Numbered from the stretch's first letter, positions 17,883 through 27,591 are shown. The stretch: DNA of 64,000 nucleotides from Bog-473 sp963834405 (GCA_963834405.1 CAWIBX010000005.1:186001-250000), one strand, 5' to 3'. A program made the numbers and translations. Notes: a model not told the origin generated them from the sequence alone.

Positions 17883-17912
17883 TTGCGCCACGACCCGTAT
17901 TCTGGGTACCGT
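17883..17912 (+). promoter_or_regulatory. groEL promoter
   Basis: TTGCGC (17883-17888), an 18-bp spacer and TACCGT (17907-17912). The -10 box touches the CIRCE operator, so bound HrcA would block RNA polymerase. Confidence 0.5.
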
Positions 17913-17938
17913 TAGCACTCAGACGACGAGAGTGCTAA
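17912..17938 (+). promoter_or_regulatory. CIRCE operator (HrcA site)
   Basis: A perfect CIRCE: TTAGCACTC, 9-nt spacer, GAGTGCTAA. HrcA repressor binds this inverted repeat and is released on heat shock. It lies 25 bp upstream of the groEL start. Confidence 0.97.
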
Positions 17939-17963
17939 CAGGCTCAATGGAGGAGTAGACCGA

Positions 17964-19583
<1,620 letters not shown>

Positions 19584-19692
19584 AAGGGAGCCTTGCGCCT
19601 GTCTCCCGGGGCGGCGTGTCACTCGGATGCCACACCGTTGCAATGGGAAACTGTGACACTGGGAACCGCCTCACCCCCAACCGAGGCTGATT

Positions 19693-19722
19693 GGTGCGCC
19701 CGGCCGTAAGGCCGGGCGCACC
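19693..19722 (+). terminator. Terminator hairpin after groEL
   Basis: Perfect 13-bp stem GGTGCGCCCGGCC / GGCCGGGCGCACC with loop GTAA, followed by TGTGTTCT. A very stable stem and a weak T-rich tail. It separates groEL from chdC. Confidence 0.75.
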
Positions 19723-19731
19723 TGTGTTCTC

Positions 19732-19737
19732 TACACT
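19732..19737 (+). promoter_or_regulatory. -10 box for a leaderless chdC transcript
   Basis: TACACT ends 6 nt before the GTG at 19744, so the mRNA probably begins at or next to the start codon. No ribosome binding site is present. Confidence 0.5.
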
Positions 19738-19743
19738 GAGCGC

Positions 19744-20421
19744 GTGGCCCTGACCCCGACGACCGGCTGGGGTGTGCTCCACCTCTTCTGCCGCCTGGCG
19801 CCCGACTTCGACGCGAATTCCCTGCGTACGGCCGTGAAGTCCGCCGAGTCCGACGGCTACCAGGTGGTCCCGGTCGCCCTGCTCGGCCACAAGGCCGACC
19901 TCGGGCTCATGGTCGTGGGCCCCGACGTCTGGCGCCTGCGCCGGTTCCAGACCGAGGCCGCCCACGCCGGCGTGGTCCCCGTCCAGTCCTACGTCTCGCT
20001 GACCGAGGTCTCCGAGTACGCCGCCGGGGTCCCCGAGGAGACCCGCCAGGCCCGCCTCTTCCCGCAGCTGCCGCCCGAGGGCAAGCCGGCCTTCTGCTTC
20101 TATCCCATGTCCAAGCGCCGGGACCCGGCCTCCGGCCACAACTGGTACGCCCTGGACTTCGAGGCCCGCAAGGACCTGATGCTGGGCCACGGCAAGGTGG
20201 GCCGGACCTTCGCCGGACGGATCCTCCAGCTCATCACGGGCTCGACCGGACTGGACGACTACGAGTGGGGCGTCACGCTCTTCGGCGTCCACCCGGACGA
20301 CCTCAAGGACTGCGTCTACTCCATGCGCTTCGACGAGGTCTCGGCCCGCTTCGCCGAATTCGGTCCCTTCTACACCGGCATGGTGGGCACGCTCGACGAG
20401 GTCCTCGCGGCGCTCTCGTGA
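19744..20421 (+). CDS. chdC: Coproheme decarboxylase ChdC (HemQ)
   Basis: Last step of the coproporphyrin-dependent haem pathway, oxidatively decarboxylating coproheme III to haem b. The 225-residue product is a chlorite-dismutase-fold protein of the actinobacterial type: FCFYPMSKRRDPASGHNWY, DLMLGHGKVGRTFAGRI, ITGSTGLDDYEWGVTLFG and the ending RFAEFGPFYTGMVG. The Tyr of NWY corresponds in position to the Tyr used for decarboxylation in this group. It overlaps larE as GTGA, so a three-gene unit chdC-larE-NIL is likely. Confidence 0.92.
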   Translation: MALTPTTGWGVLHLFCRLAPDFDANSLRTAVKSAESDGYQVVPVALLGHKADLGLMVVGPDVWRLRRFQTEAAHAGVVPVQSYVSLTEVSEYAAGVPEETRQARLFPQLPPEGKPAFCFYPMSKRRDPASGHNWYALDFEARKDLMLGHGKVGRTFAGRILQLITGSTGLDDYEWGVTLFGVHPDDLKDCVYSMRFDEVSARFAEFGPFYTGMVGTLDEVLAALS

Positions 20422-21224
20422 CGCTGACCGAGACCGCCTCCCTGGACCGCCTGCGCGACGAGCTGCGCGGGCTCGGCCGCGTCGTCGTCGCCTTCAGCGG
20501 CGGGGCCGACTCCGCCTTCCTGGCCAAGGTGGCGACCGACACCCTCGGGCTCGGCGCCGTCCTGTGCGCCACCGCGTTGTCGCCCTCGCTGGCGGCCGAC
20601 GAGGAGGCGGACTGCCGCGCGCTGGCCGAGGAGTGGGGCTTGCGTTGGGTGGGCGTCCCGACCGACGAGATGCACGATCCCGCCTACGTCGCCAACGGCG
20701 CCGACCGTTGCGCCCGCTGCAAGACCGCGCTCATGGAGGCGCTGACACCGCTCGCCGCCGCGGAGCGGGCCACCGTGGTGCTCGGGGTCAACCTCGACGA
20801 CCTGGGCGACCACCGGCCCGGACAGGACGCGGCAGCCGCCCAGGGCGCGCGCTTTCCCCTCGTCGAGGCTGGCTTCACGAAGGACGAGGTCCGCCGGCGG
20901 TCGCGCGCGCTCGGCCTGCGGACGTGGGACAAGCCGGCCGCGGCCTGCCTGGCCTCGCGGCTGCCCTACGGCACGCCCGTGACGCTGGGCCGCCTGCGGG
21001 CCGTCGAGGCGGCGGAATCCTCACTGCGCGCGCTCGGCTTCGGCCAGCTCCGGGTGCGCCATCACGGCGAGGCGGCCCGCCTGGAGGTGGAGCCCGACGC
21101 GCTGGCCGCCGTCGTGGCGCGCCGCGCCGAGGTCGTGGCGGCGGTGCGCGCCGCCGGTTTCGCCTTCGTGGCGCTGGACCTCGAGGGGTTTCGCTCGGGC
21201 AGCCTCAACCGGGTCCTGCCGTGA
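20418..21224 (+). CDS. larE: ATP-dependent sulfur transferase LarE
   Basis: Supplies sulfur to the nickel-pincer nucleotide cofactor, converting carboxylates of pyridinium-3,5-dicarboxylate mononucleotide to thiocarboxylates. The 268-residue product is a PP-loop ATPase with VVVAFSGGADSAFLAKV and the LarE signature WDKPAAACLASRLPYG. Besides the Cys in ACLASR it has CARC (near residue 95), the three-Cys pattern linked to [4Fe-4S] LarE that can recycle sulfur rather than sacrificing its own cysteine. GTG overlaps the chdC stop. larB and larC lie 12 kb away on the other strand. Confidence 0.88.
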   Translation: MTLTETASLDRLRDELRGLGRVVVAFSGGADSAFLAKVATDTLGLGAVLCATALSPSLAADEEADCRALAEEWGLRWVGVPTDEMHDPAYVANGADRCARCKTALMEALTPLAAAERATVVLGVNLDDLGDHRPGQDAAAAQGARFPLVEAGFTKDEVRRRSRALGLRTWDKPAAACLASRLPYGTPVTLGRLRAVEAAESSLRALGFGQLRVRHHGEAARLEVEPDALAAVVARRAEVVAAVRAAGFAFVALDLEGFRSGSLNRVLP

Positions 21225-21466
21225 GCCAGGTGCGGGTCCGGGTCAAGCTGACGTTCCCCGAGTCCGAGGTGCCCAAGCCGGTCCTCGCCACCCTCGTCCG
21301 CCGCTTCGATGTGGAGCCCAACATCCGGCGCGCCGACGTCGAGGAGCACCGGGGCTGGATCGTCTGCGAAATCGACGGGGACGCCGCCCAGGTCGAGGCC
21401 GCCCTGGACTGGCTGCGCGCCGAGCGCATCACCGTCGACCTGCTGGGAGACGTGCTCGAAGGTTAG
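21221..21466 (+). CDS. NIL-domain protein
   Basis: An 81-residue protein matching the NIL (ferredoxin-like) domain found at the C terminus of MetN and in small ferredoxin-associated proteins. It has RVKLTFPESEVPKPVLATLV at the start, DVEPNIRRADVEEHRGWI, and alternating hydrophobic strands. No cluster-binding Cys set is present. GTG overlaps the larE stop, suggesting a link to sulfur or metal handling (inference). Confidence 0.75.
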   Translation: MSQVRVRVKLTFPESEVPKPVLATLVRRFDVEPNIRRADVEEHRGWIVCEIDGDAAQVEAALDWLRAERITVDLLGDVLEG

Positions 21467-21480
21467 GAGCGGACGAGGAG

Positions 21481-21666
21481 CTAGTCCTCGGACTGGCGCG
21501 GCACCGTCCAGCCCGCCGAGGAGACCTGGCGCGGCTCGTAGAAGACACAGCCCTCGGGGCAGGCGAACGGCAGCGGCTCGTTGGCGTCGACCTTGCAGCG
21601 CTCGAGGCGCTCGCCCCGCGGCGTGGTCCGCATCACGTAGTGGCGGCAATCCTCCTTGACGGGCAC
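21481..21666 (-). CDS. Small conserved Cys-rich protein
   Basis: A 61-residue protein with four Cys (DCRHYVMR, ERCKVD, ACPEGCVFYEP) and no signal peptide. I recognise the type as a small actinobacterial hypothetical, probably metal-binding through the Cys/His set, but have no function for it. Convergent to the NIL gene and divergent from the NUDIX gene, whose start is 45 bp away. Confidence 0.6.
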   Translation of the reverse strand: MPVKEDCRHYVMRTTPRGERLERCKVDANEPLPFACPEGCVFYEPRQVSSAGWTVPRQSED

Positions 21667-21711
21667 GCCCCATTCTGGCCCACCGGGCGGGGCGCGGTAG
21701 CGTCACCGCTC

Positions 21712-22425
21712 GTGGATGAGAGCGACGACCGCCCTGTTCCGCTCAAGACGCTGCTGCGTTGGAGCGAGGCCCTCTCGGGCATCGCACGGACCGGCCTGGG
21801 CTTCACGCAGAGCCTCTACGAGCGGGAACGCTTCGAAGAGATCCTGCGGGTGGCGGCCGACATCCGCGCCGAGACGGACGGCGAGACGGACGACGACGGG
21901 GACTACGCCGGCGGCCTGGTCCAGGAGTGGATGGACACCGTCGGCTCCGGCATCCCCGGCTACGTGACCCCGAAGGTCGCGGTGGGCGCGGCGGTCGGCA
22001 ACGAAAAGGGCGAGCTCCTGCTCATTCAGCGGGCCGACTCGGGCATCTGGCTCTACCCGACCGGCTGGTGCGACGTCGGCTACTCGGCGGCCGAGGTGGT
22101 CGTGAAGGAGGTCGAGGAGGAGACTGGCATCATCGTGGAGCCGGTCCGCCTCATCGCCGTGCTCGACGGCCTCCGCCTCGGCATGACCCGGGTGCCGCTC
22201 TACTCACTGCTCTTCTACTGCCGCGCCGTCGGGGGGCAGTTGCAGGCCCACCCCCTCGAGACCCGCGACGTCGGCTGGTTCACCCGCGAGACGTTGCCCC
22301 ATCCCCTGGTCGGCTCGGAACGCTGGGGCGACCACGTCTTCGCCGCCCTCAAGGGAGAGCAGCGCGACGTCCTCTACGACCGGGTGCGCCAACCGATGTG
22401 GCGGGGCGACTCGACCAGGTCGTGA
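21712..22425 (+). CDS. NUDIX hydrolase with N-terminal NUDIX_N domain
   Basis: Hydrolyses a nucleoside diphosphate linked to another moiety; the exact substrate is unknown. The 237-residue product has an N-terminal helical domain (LRWSEALSGIARTGLGF) typical of YjhB-like proteins. The Nudix box GWCDVGYSAAEVVVKEVEEE keeps the metal-binding KEVEEE core; the first Glu of the general consensus is Tyr, as I recall for this subgroup. GTG at 21712 follows a TAGCGT box by 8 nt, suggesting a leaderless mRNA. It overlaps the next gene as GTGA. Confidence 0.87.
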   Translation: MDESDDRPVPLKTLLRWSEALSGIARTGLGFTQSLYERERFEEILRVAADIRAETDGETDDDGDYAGGLVQEWMDTVGSGIPGYVTPKVAVGAAVGNEKGELLLIQRADSGIWLYPTGWCDVGYSAAEVVVKEVEEETGIIVEPVRLIAVLDGLRLGMTRVPLYSLLFYCRAVGGQLQAHPLETRDVGWFTRETLPHPLVGSERWGDHVFAALKGEQRDVLYDRVRQPMWRGDSTRS

Positions 22426-22853
22426 TTTCTGTCGGGGCCGCCGCCTCTGCGGACGACGAGCTGTGCGCGGCGGTCACCGCCCTCGTCCCCCAGCTCTCCC
22501 GGTCCTCGCCGGCCCCGACGGCGGACGCGTTGGCCCGCATCCTGGCGCAGCCGGGGACCACGCTGTTCGTGGCGCGCGACGAGGGCCGGATCGTGGGCAT
22601 GCTGACGCTGGCCACCTTCGAAATCCCGACCGGCGTGCGCGCGTGGATAGAGGATGTCGTCACCGACGCCGACACCCGCGGCAAGGGAGTGGCCAGCGCG
22701 CTGGTGGAGGCCGCGCTGGCGCACGCGGCGACGCTCGGTGTCCGGACGGTTGACCTGACGTCGCGTCCCGACCGCGAGGAGGCCAACCGCCTGTACGTGA
22801 AGCTCGGGTTCGAGCAACGCACGACGAACGTCTACCGCCGGACCTTGACGTAA
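22422..22853 (+). CDS. GNAT family N-acetyltransferase
   Basis: A 143-residue acetyltransferase. The CoA-binding motif is VVTDADTRGKGVASALVEAA, preceded by LFVARDEGRIVGMLTLATF and followed by NRLYVKLGFEQR. Probable small-molecule or protein N-acetylation; substrate unknown. GTGA overlap with the NUDIX gene implies coupled translation. Confidence 0.86.
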   Translation: MISVGAAASADDELCAAVTALVPQLSRSSPAPTADALARILAQPGTTLFVARDEGRIVGMLTLATFEIPTGVRAWIEDVVTDADTRGKGVASALVEAALAHAATLGVRTVDLTSRPDREEANRLYVKLGFEQRTTNVYRRTLT

Positions 22854-22865
22854 GCCTTCGGCGCC

Positions 22866-23531
22866 CTACTGGGAGAGCGGGAAGGCGGCGGGTAGCAGGC
22901 GCATGAGCCGCGGGAACACCTGGCTGAAGCGCCCTTCGCCCCAGGGCACGTCCGGCTCGTTGGCGATGGCCTGGCCGAGCACCCCGGCGATGAGTGTCGA
23001 GACGAGGTAGATGGCCTTCTCTTCGTTGGCCGACGGGCCGAGCTCGCCCTTGGCCACCGCGTCGGCGAGGGCGTCGCGTTGGAGCTCCACCATCTCCATG
23101 CTGACCGCGAACGCCTCCGGCGTGGGATGGAAGCTCGGGACGGGACGCCAGAAGAGCAGCTCGGCGACGGCGCGGTTGGCCAGACCCCAGCGCCCGCTCG
23201 CTTCGAGGCCCGCGATGAGCGCATCGAGCCCGGGTTCGGCCGCCTGCATGGCGGCGCGCATCATTTCGAGGTTGTCGCGCTGCCCGGCCAGGAACAGCGC
23301 GTCATAGATCGCCATGAGCGACGGGAAGTACTTGTAGAGCGACGGCGGCTGGACGCCGAGGCGTCGTGCCACCTCCGCCAGGCTGAGGCCGTTCACCCCC
23401 TCTTCGGTCATGACGTCACGGGCGATGTCGAGGATCTCGCTGATCGTCTCCTGCCGGCGCCGGGCCCGGCGGTCCGGCCTGGCCGTCGCCGCTCCTGCCT
23501 CCCCCGGCGCCGTGCTGCCAGCTGCTGCCAT
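22866..23531 (-). CDS. TetR-family transcriptional repressor
   Basis: The 221-residue product has an N-terminal HTH (about residues 27-72: GVNGLSLAEVARRLGVQPPS then LYKYFPS) preceded by a basic arm, and a TetR_C_33-like ligand-binding half rich in helices. It is divergent from the SRPBCC/MBL genes. A perfect 17-bp palindrome in the 84-bp gap is its probable operator, so it likely represses the divergent genes and itself. The ligand is unknown. Confidence 0.85.
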   Translation of the reverse strand: MAAAGSTAPGEAGAATARPDRRARRRQETISEILDIARDVMTEEGVNGLSLAEVARRLGVQPPSLYKYFPSLMAIYDALFLAGQRDNLEMMRAAMQAAEPGLDALIAGLEASGRWGLANRAVAELLFWRPVPSFHPTPEAFAVSMEMVELQRDALADAVAKGELGPSANEEKAIYLVSTLIAGVLGQAIANEPDVPWGEGRFSQVFPRLMRLLPAAFPLSQ

Positions 23532-23558
23532 CGCTATGAAGTATAGCTTAATAAGGCC

Positions 23559-23587
23559 TTGACAGCAATAGCTAATGATATTAGCTT
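23559..23587 (+). promoter_or_regulatory. Promoter for the SRPBCC-MBL genes
   Basis: TTGACA (23559-23564), a 17-bp spacer and TAGCTT (23582-23587). One of the best sigma-70-like promoters in the window. The spacer and -10 box are covered by the palindromic operator. Confidence 0.7.
23570..23586. promoter_or_regulatory. Probable TetR operator
   Basis: Perfect palindrome AGCTAAT-GAT-ATTAGCT lying between the divergent TetR and SRPBCC genes. A related half-site TATAGCTTA lies at 23542-23550 near the repressor start. Binding would occlude the -10 box of the forward promoter. Confidence 0.75.
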
Positions 23588-23615
23588 TACTCTCGACCGG
23601 CGAGGAGATACGACC

Positions 23616-24155
23616 ATGACCCTGACTGAGAAGGCGGTGGATGGCATGACACAGGACTCGAGGCCGAGTCGGAGCACCAGGTGGTGGCTTCGCCAGGACT
23701 CGTGCACCACGGAGATCGAAGCGACCCCCGAGCGCCTCTACGGCATGGTGGCCGACATGCCCCGCATGGGGGAGTGGAGCCCGGAGTGCCAGCAAGTCGA
23801 GTGGCTCGACGGCTCGACCGGGCCGGCCGAGGGCACCCGCTTCATCGGCCACAACCGCGGCGGCCCGCGCGGTCTCTTGAAGTGGTCTCGCCGTGGCCGC
23901 GTCCTTACGGCGGACCCCGGACGTGAGTTCGCTTTCGCGACCGAGGAGGGGGGCAAGGAGTCCGTCGTGTGGCGGTATGACTTCGAGCCCGTCGAGCGTG
24001 GCACCCGCGTGACCGAGTCCTATGAGGTGCGACGGATACCCACGTGGGCCCGCATCGTCGACGTCCCGACCAACCGCGTCCGCGAGTTGCGCGAGGGCAT
24101 GCAGCACACGCTCGAGCAGTTGAAGAGCGTCGCCGAGACGACGCCGACACGGTAG
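23616..24155 (+). CDS. SRPBCC (polyketide cyclase/START-like) protein
   Basis: A 179-residue protein with the helix-grip fold pattern: EIEATPERLYGMVADMPRMG, GEWSPECQQVEWLDG, FIGHNRGGPRG, WRYDFEPVERGTRVTESYEV, and a long C-terminal helix. These proteins bind hydrophobic ligands or act as cyclases or aromatases; no catalytic role can be read. ATG at 23616 follows CGAGGAGA. It is followed by an MBL-fold gene after 12 bp, both probably under the divergent TetR repressor. Confidence 0.8.
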   Translation: MTLTEKAVDGMTQDSRPSRSTRWWLRQDSCTTEIEATPERLYGMVADMPRMGEWSPECQQVEWLDGSTGPAEGTRFIGHNRGGPRGLLKWSRRGRVLTADPGREFAFATEEGGKESVVWRYDFEPVERGTRVTESYEVRRIPTWARIVDVPTNRVRELREGMQHTLEQLKSVAETTPTR

Positions 24156-24167
24156 GAGGCCGAACAC

Positions 24168-24989
24168 ATGACGAGCACGTACAAAGTCGCGCCAGACGTC
24201 GATGTCCTGACGTCGAACGCCCAGATCCCGGGCTTCGGATACATCCCTGTGAACGCGTTCGTGATCCACGCCGAGCAGCCGGTGCTCGTGGACACGGGTG
24301 CCGTGGTGGAGAGCGACGACTTCATGGCTGCCTTGCGGTCTGTGATCGACCCCGCCGATCTCCGCTGGATCTGGCTGACCCACACCGACTTCGACCACAT
24401 CGGCTCGCTGCACCGCCTTCTCGACGAGAACGAGCAGCTCAGGGTGATCACGAGCTTCCTCGGGGTAGGGATCATGGGGCTGGCCATGCCCCTGCCCATG
24501 GACCGGGTGTACCTGATCAACCCGGGCCAGACGCTCGGCGTGGGAGACCGGACGCTGACCGCGGTCCGGCCGCCGGCCTTCGACAACCCCATCACCACCG
24601 GCCTACGCGACGAGCGGTCGGGTATCTTCTTCAGCTCGGACTGTTTCGGGGCCCTGTTGCAGGAGGAGCCGCCGGAAAGCGCCGAGGACTTGTCCGACGA
24701 CGCGCTGCGTGAAGGCCAGGTCTTCTGGGCCACGGTGGACTCGCCGTGGTTGCACAAGGTGGATGAGGTTGCCCTGGCGGCGGACTTGGACAGGATCCGC
24801 GCTCTGGAGCCCACCATGGTCCTGAGCAGCCACCTGCCGGCTGCGCAGGGCTCCTCCTTGGACCGGCTGCTTGGTGCGCTCGAGTCCGTGCCCGGCGCCT
24901 CGCCGTTCGTTGGCCCGGACCAGGCCGCGCTGGAACAGATGCTCGCCGAGATGACGGGAGCGGCCGGGGCGGCCGGGTCGGCCGGGTAG
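24168..24989 (+). CDS. Metallo-beta-lactamase-fold protein
   Basis: A 273-residue MBL-fold protein. The metal motif reads WLTHTDFDHIGSLHRL, with Asp where many hydrolases have the second His of HxHxDH. This resembles the H-x-E/D-x-D-H form of oxygen- or NO-reacting di-iron MBL proteins. Further ligands are likely in SSDCFGALL (Asp) and VLSSHLPAA (His). No flavodoxin domain follows. The function could be a hydrolase or an O2/NO sensor; I cannot decide. AGGAGG overlaps the preceding stop, so it is coupled to the SRPBCC gene. The tail is Gly/Ala-rich. Confidence 0.8.
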   Translation: MTSTYKVAPDVDVLTSNAQIPGFGYIPVNAFVIHAEQPVLVDTGAVVESDDFMAALRSVIDPADLRWIWLTHTDFDHIGSLHRLLDENEQLRVITSFLGVGIMGLAMPLPMDRVYLINPGQTLGVGDRTLTAVRPPAFDNPITTGLRDERSGIFFSSDCFGALLQEEPPESAEDLSDDALREGQVFWATVDSPWLHKVDEVALAADLDRIRALEPTMVLSSHLPAAQGSSLDRLLGALESVPGASPFVGPDQAALEQMLAEMTGAAGAAGSAG

Positions 24990-24993
24990 CGCC

Positions 24994-25425
24994 TCAGCCC
25001 ATGTTGTCGAGGTCGTCCGGAGCGCTGCGGCCGGTGAGTTGCTTGTAGAAGCCGTCGCCGGCGGTGATGACCCAGGTCTCGGCGATGAGTCCGTCCTCGA
25101 TGCGGTTGAACATCATCTCGTCCACCTCGACGTGCTGGCCGGTCGGGGCCAGGTCGAAGTAGGGACCGGTATGGGTGGCGGACGTCGTGCAGTGGCAGGC
25201 GACGAGGTCGCCCGAGGCGACCAGTTGATGGATCACGGTGTGCTTGTCCGGGAAGGCCTCCCGGTGGATGGCCATCGTCTTGCGCTCGTCGGCCAAGGTC
25301 GAGATCTCGCCGGACGGCCTGTGCTCTCGCCAGTCTTCAGTCAGGCACGCAGCGAAGGCGTCGACGTCGCCCCCGTCGTACGCGGCCCACGCCCGTCGGA
25401 GCAACGCTGCGTTGTCCTCGGTCAT
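24994..25425 (-). CDS. SnoaL-like / ester-cyclase family protein
   Basis: A 143-residue protein with the SnoaL (NTF2-like) pattern: LRRAWAAYDGGDVDAFAACL, HREAFPDKHTVIHQLVASGD, VEVDEMMFNRIEDGLIAETW. Such proteins are hydrolases, cyclases or plain binding proteins. ATG at 25425 is supported by GGAGG 8 nt upstream on the minus strand. It converges on the MBL gene. Confidence 0.8.
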   Translation of the reverse strand: MTEDNAALLRRAWAAYDGGDVDAFAACLTEDWREHRPSGEISTLADERKTMAIHREAFPDKHTVIHQLVASGDLVACHCTTSATHTGPYFDLAPTGQHVEVDEMMFNRIEDGLIAETWVITAGDGFYKQLTGRSAPDDLDNMG

Positions 25426-25652
25426 GTCGAATCCTCCAGCTGAACCCCAGTGTGGCACCTGCAGAACGGTCGGTTGGGGACTACCGGACGAGCGGATGAG
25501 CCGGTTCCCGCCTGGCCGCCGCCATCATGGCGCGATCGTGCGGGCGGCGGTACGCGCTCTCGTGGCGGTCACCCCACTCGACCGGCAACCGCCGTAACCT
25601 CGCGGCCGGACACTCGTCCTTTCAGTGGCGGTCCGCGTCGGGGAGGTCGGGA

Positions 25653-26378
25653 ATGTCACGCACGAGCAGGCGGGTCGGTGCCTTAGTGGTCGCTGCCGCC
25701 GCAGTGGCGGTGCTGATGGCCGGCTGCAGCGTGGTGAACAAGGTGCGCCAGACCGTCCACAACGTCGAGGGCAACAGGGCGACGATCGATTCGTTCAGCC
25801 AGAACCTGCAGTCGACCACGAGCACGCCGTTCGAGGCCAACTACACGACGACGGGCAGCTCGCCAGCCACGGTCGTCTATGCCGTCGATCCGTCCGACCA
25901 CGGCCTTGCCTTCCACGAGACGTCGACCGGGGCCAACGCGTCGAACCTCCAGATCATCGTGAACTCCTCGGGCGAGTATGTGTGCAACCAGAGCGGGTCG
26001 GGCGGCACGTGGTCGTGCCAGAAGCTCTCGGCGGCGGACGCCGCCAGCCAGAACAAGATCTTCGACATCTATACGCCGTCGCACTGGGTGGCCTTCCTCA
26101 AGGGGGTTTCGCTCGTCGCCGGCCTCGCAGGTGACAAAGTCACGTCCTCGAGCATGACGGTGAACGGGTTCCCGATGCAGTGCGTGGACCTGGTGGCGCA
26201 GGGCGTGCCCGGCACGAGCACCATCTGCACGACGGCCCAGAACATCCTCGGCTACGTCAAGGTGGCGTCGAACTCGACCACCTTCCAGATCACCAGCTAC
26301 TCGGGCTCACCCTCCTCCTCGCTCTTCCAGTTGCCACCCGGGGCCACCGTGAGCACCGTCACCACGCCCACGACGTGA
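25653..26378 (+). CDS. Secreted lipoprotein
   Basis: A 241-residue protein with a lipoprotein signal peptide: basic SRTSRR, hydrophobic core and lipobox VLMAGC with Cys at about residue 25. The mature part is Ser/Thr-rich with predicted beta strands (ANYTTTGSSPATVVYAVD, EYVCNQSGSGGTWSCQKL) and two Cys pairs. It resembles mycobacterial LppX/LprG-like or DUF-type lipoproteins only in general design; no family was recognised. GGGAGG lies 6 nt upstream of the ATG. Confidence 0.72.
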   Translation: MSRTSRRVGALVVAAAAVAVLMAGCSVVNKVRQTVHNVEGNRATIDSFSQNLQSTTSTPFEANYTTTGSSPATVVYAVDPSDHGLAFHETSTGANASNLQIIVNSSGEYVCNQSGSGGTWSCQKLSAADAASQNKIFDIYTPSHWVAFLKGVSLVAGLAGDKVTSSSMTVNGFPMQCVDLVAQGVPGTSTICTTAQNILGYVKVASNSTTFQITSYSGSPSSSLFQLPPGATVSTVTTPTT

Positions 26379-26481
26379 GCGCCGCGGGGAGGCGCGGCCG
26401 GGGTCCGCCCGCCCGTTACCTCCGGCGGTGCAGGACCCGGCACGTGCTAGACCACGCCGGGAAGCTGCAGGACGAGACCGC

Positions 26482-27591
26482 GTGACTACCTTCATCACCC
26501 GCTACGACACGTCCGGACCGGGCGTGCGGTTGGCCGTCAAGGACCTCATCGACATGGAGGGCCAGCCCACGACCGCGGGCTGCCGCGCGGTGGCCGAGCG
26601 GGCGCGGCCCGCCGACAGGGACGCCGAGTGCTTGGCCGGCGCACGCGCCGCCGGCGCGCGCATCGTCGGGCGGACGAACCTGCACGAGCTGGCGCTCGGT
26701 GTCACGGGTGTCAACCCGTGGTACGGGACGCCGGTCAACCCGCTCGACCCCTCCCTCGTGCCCGGTGGCTCGTCGAGCGGCTCGGCCGTCGCCGTGGCGA
26801 CCGGTGAGGCGGACGTCGCCTATGGCAGCGACACCGGTGGGTCCGTGCGCATCCCCTCGGCTTGTTGCGGCACCGCCGGCCTCAAGACGACCTGGGGACG
26901 GATCCCGCTCACGGGCGTGTGGCCGTTGTCTCCGAGCTTCGACACCGTCGGCCCGATGGCGCGTGACGTCGCCGGCCTCGTGCAGGGCATGGCGTTGTTG
27001 GAGCCGGGCTTCCGGGTCGCTCCCCTCGGCGACCTCGTCGTCGGGCGCGTGCCGGTGGACGCCCACGCGTCCATCAGTGCGGGCATCGACCGTGCCCTCG
27101 GCCAGGTGGGGTGGTCCTGCACCGAGTTCCCGATCCCGACCTGGGACAGTGCCACCGCCCAGGCGGGGCTCCTCCTCGTCGTGGAGGCGGGGCATTCGGA
27201 CGCGCTGCTCGTCGCCGAGCACCCGGACCAGATCGGCGACGACGTGCTCGGCCGCCTGGAGCTGGGCGCGTCGTTCGACGACAAGGTCGTGCGGGACGCC
27301 TGGGTCGCGCAGAAGGAGTGGCAGGCGACGATGGAACGGGTGTTCTCGCGTGTCGACCTGCTGGTGACGCCGACGCTCACCATCTTTCCGCCGCCGCTCG
27401 ACGACGGCGACGATCTTCTGGTCGCACGCTGCACCTTGCCGGTGAACCTGGCCGGTGTTCCTGCACTGTCGTTGCCAGTTCCCACGGACGGCCCGCTGCC
27501 GGCCAGCATCCAGCTGATCGGGCCCGCGCACAGCGAGGAACGCCTGTTGGCAGCCGGGGCGGAGCTGGAGGCCGCCATCGCCGCGGGCTGA
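26482..27591 (+). CDS. Amidase (amidase signature family)
   Basis: Hydrolyses a C-N bond by a Ser-cisSer-Lys triad. Lys is in RLAVKDLIDMEG, cis-Ser in GGSSSGSAVAVATGEAD, and the nucleophile Ser in GSDTGGSVRIPSACCGTAGL. The 369-residue product is short for the family (about 450-500) but has both ends. The substrate is unknown; the GatA-like length and motifs are incomplete, so it is not the tRNA amidotransferase. GTG at 26482 begins MTTFITRYD; a longer in-frame start at 26428 adds a poor N terminus. Confidence 0.88.
   Translation: MTTFITRYDTSGPGVRLAVKDLIDMEGQPTTAGCRAVAERARPADRDAECLAGARAAGARIVGRTNLHELALGVTGVNPWYGTPVNPLDPSLVPGGSSSGSAVAVATGEADVAYGSDTGGSVRIPSACCGTAGLKTTWGRIPLTGVWPLSPSFDTVGPMARDVAGLVQGMALLEPGFRVAPLGDLVVGRVPVDAHASISAGIDRALGQVGWSCTEFPIPTWDSATAQAGLLLVVEAGHSDALLVAEHPDQIGDDVLGRLELGASFDDKVVRDAWVAQKEWQATMERVFSRVDLLVTPTLTIFPPPLDDGDDLLVARCTLPVNLAGVPALSLPVPTDGPLPASIQLIGPAHSEERLLAAGAELEAAIAAG

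Noticed and set aside
26482..27591. gatA (tRNA amidotransferase subunit)
   Set aside because: The amidase triad is present but the protein is short and no gatB/gatC are adjacent; left as a general amidase.
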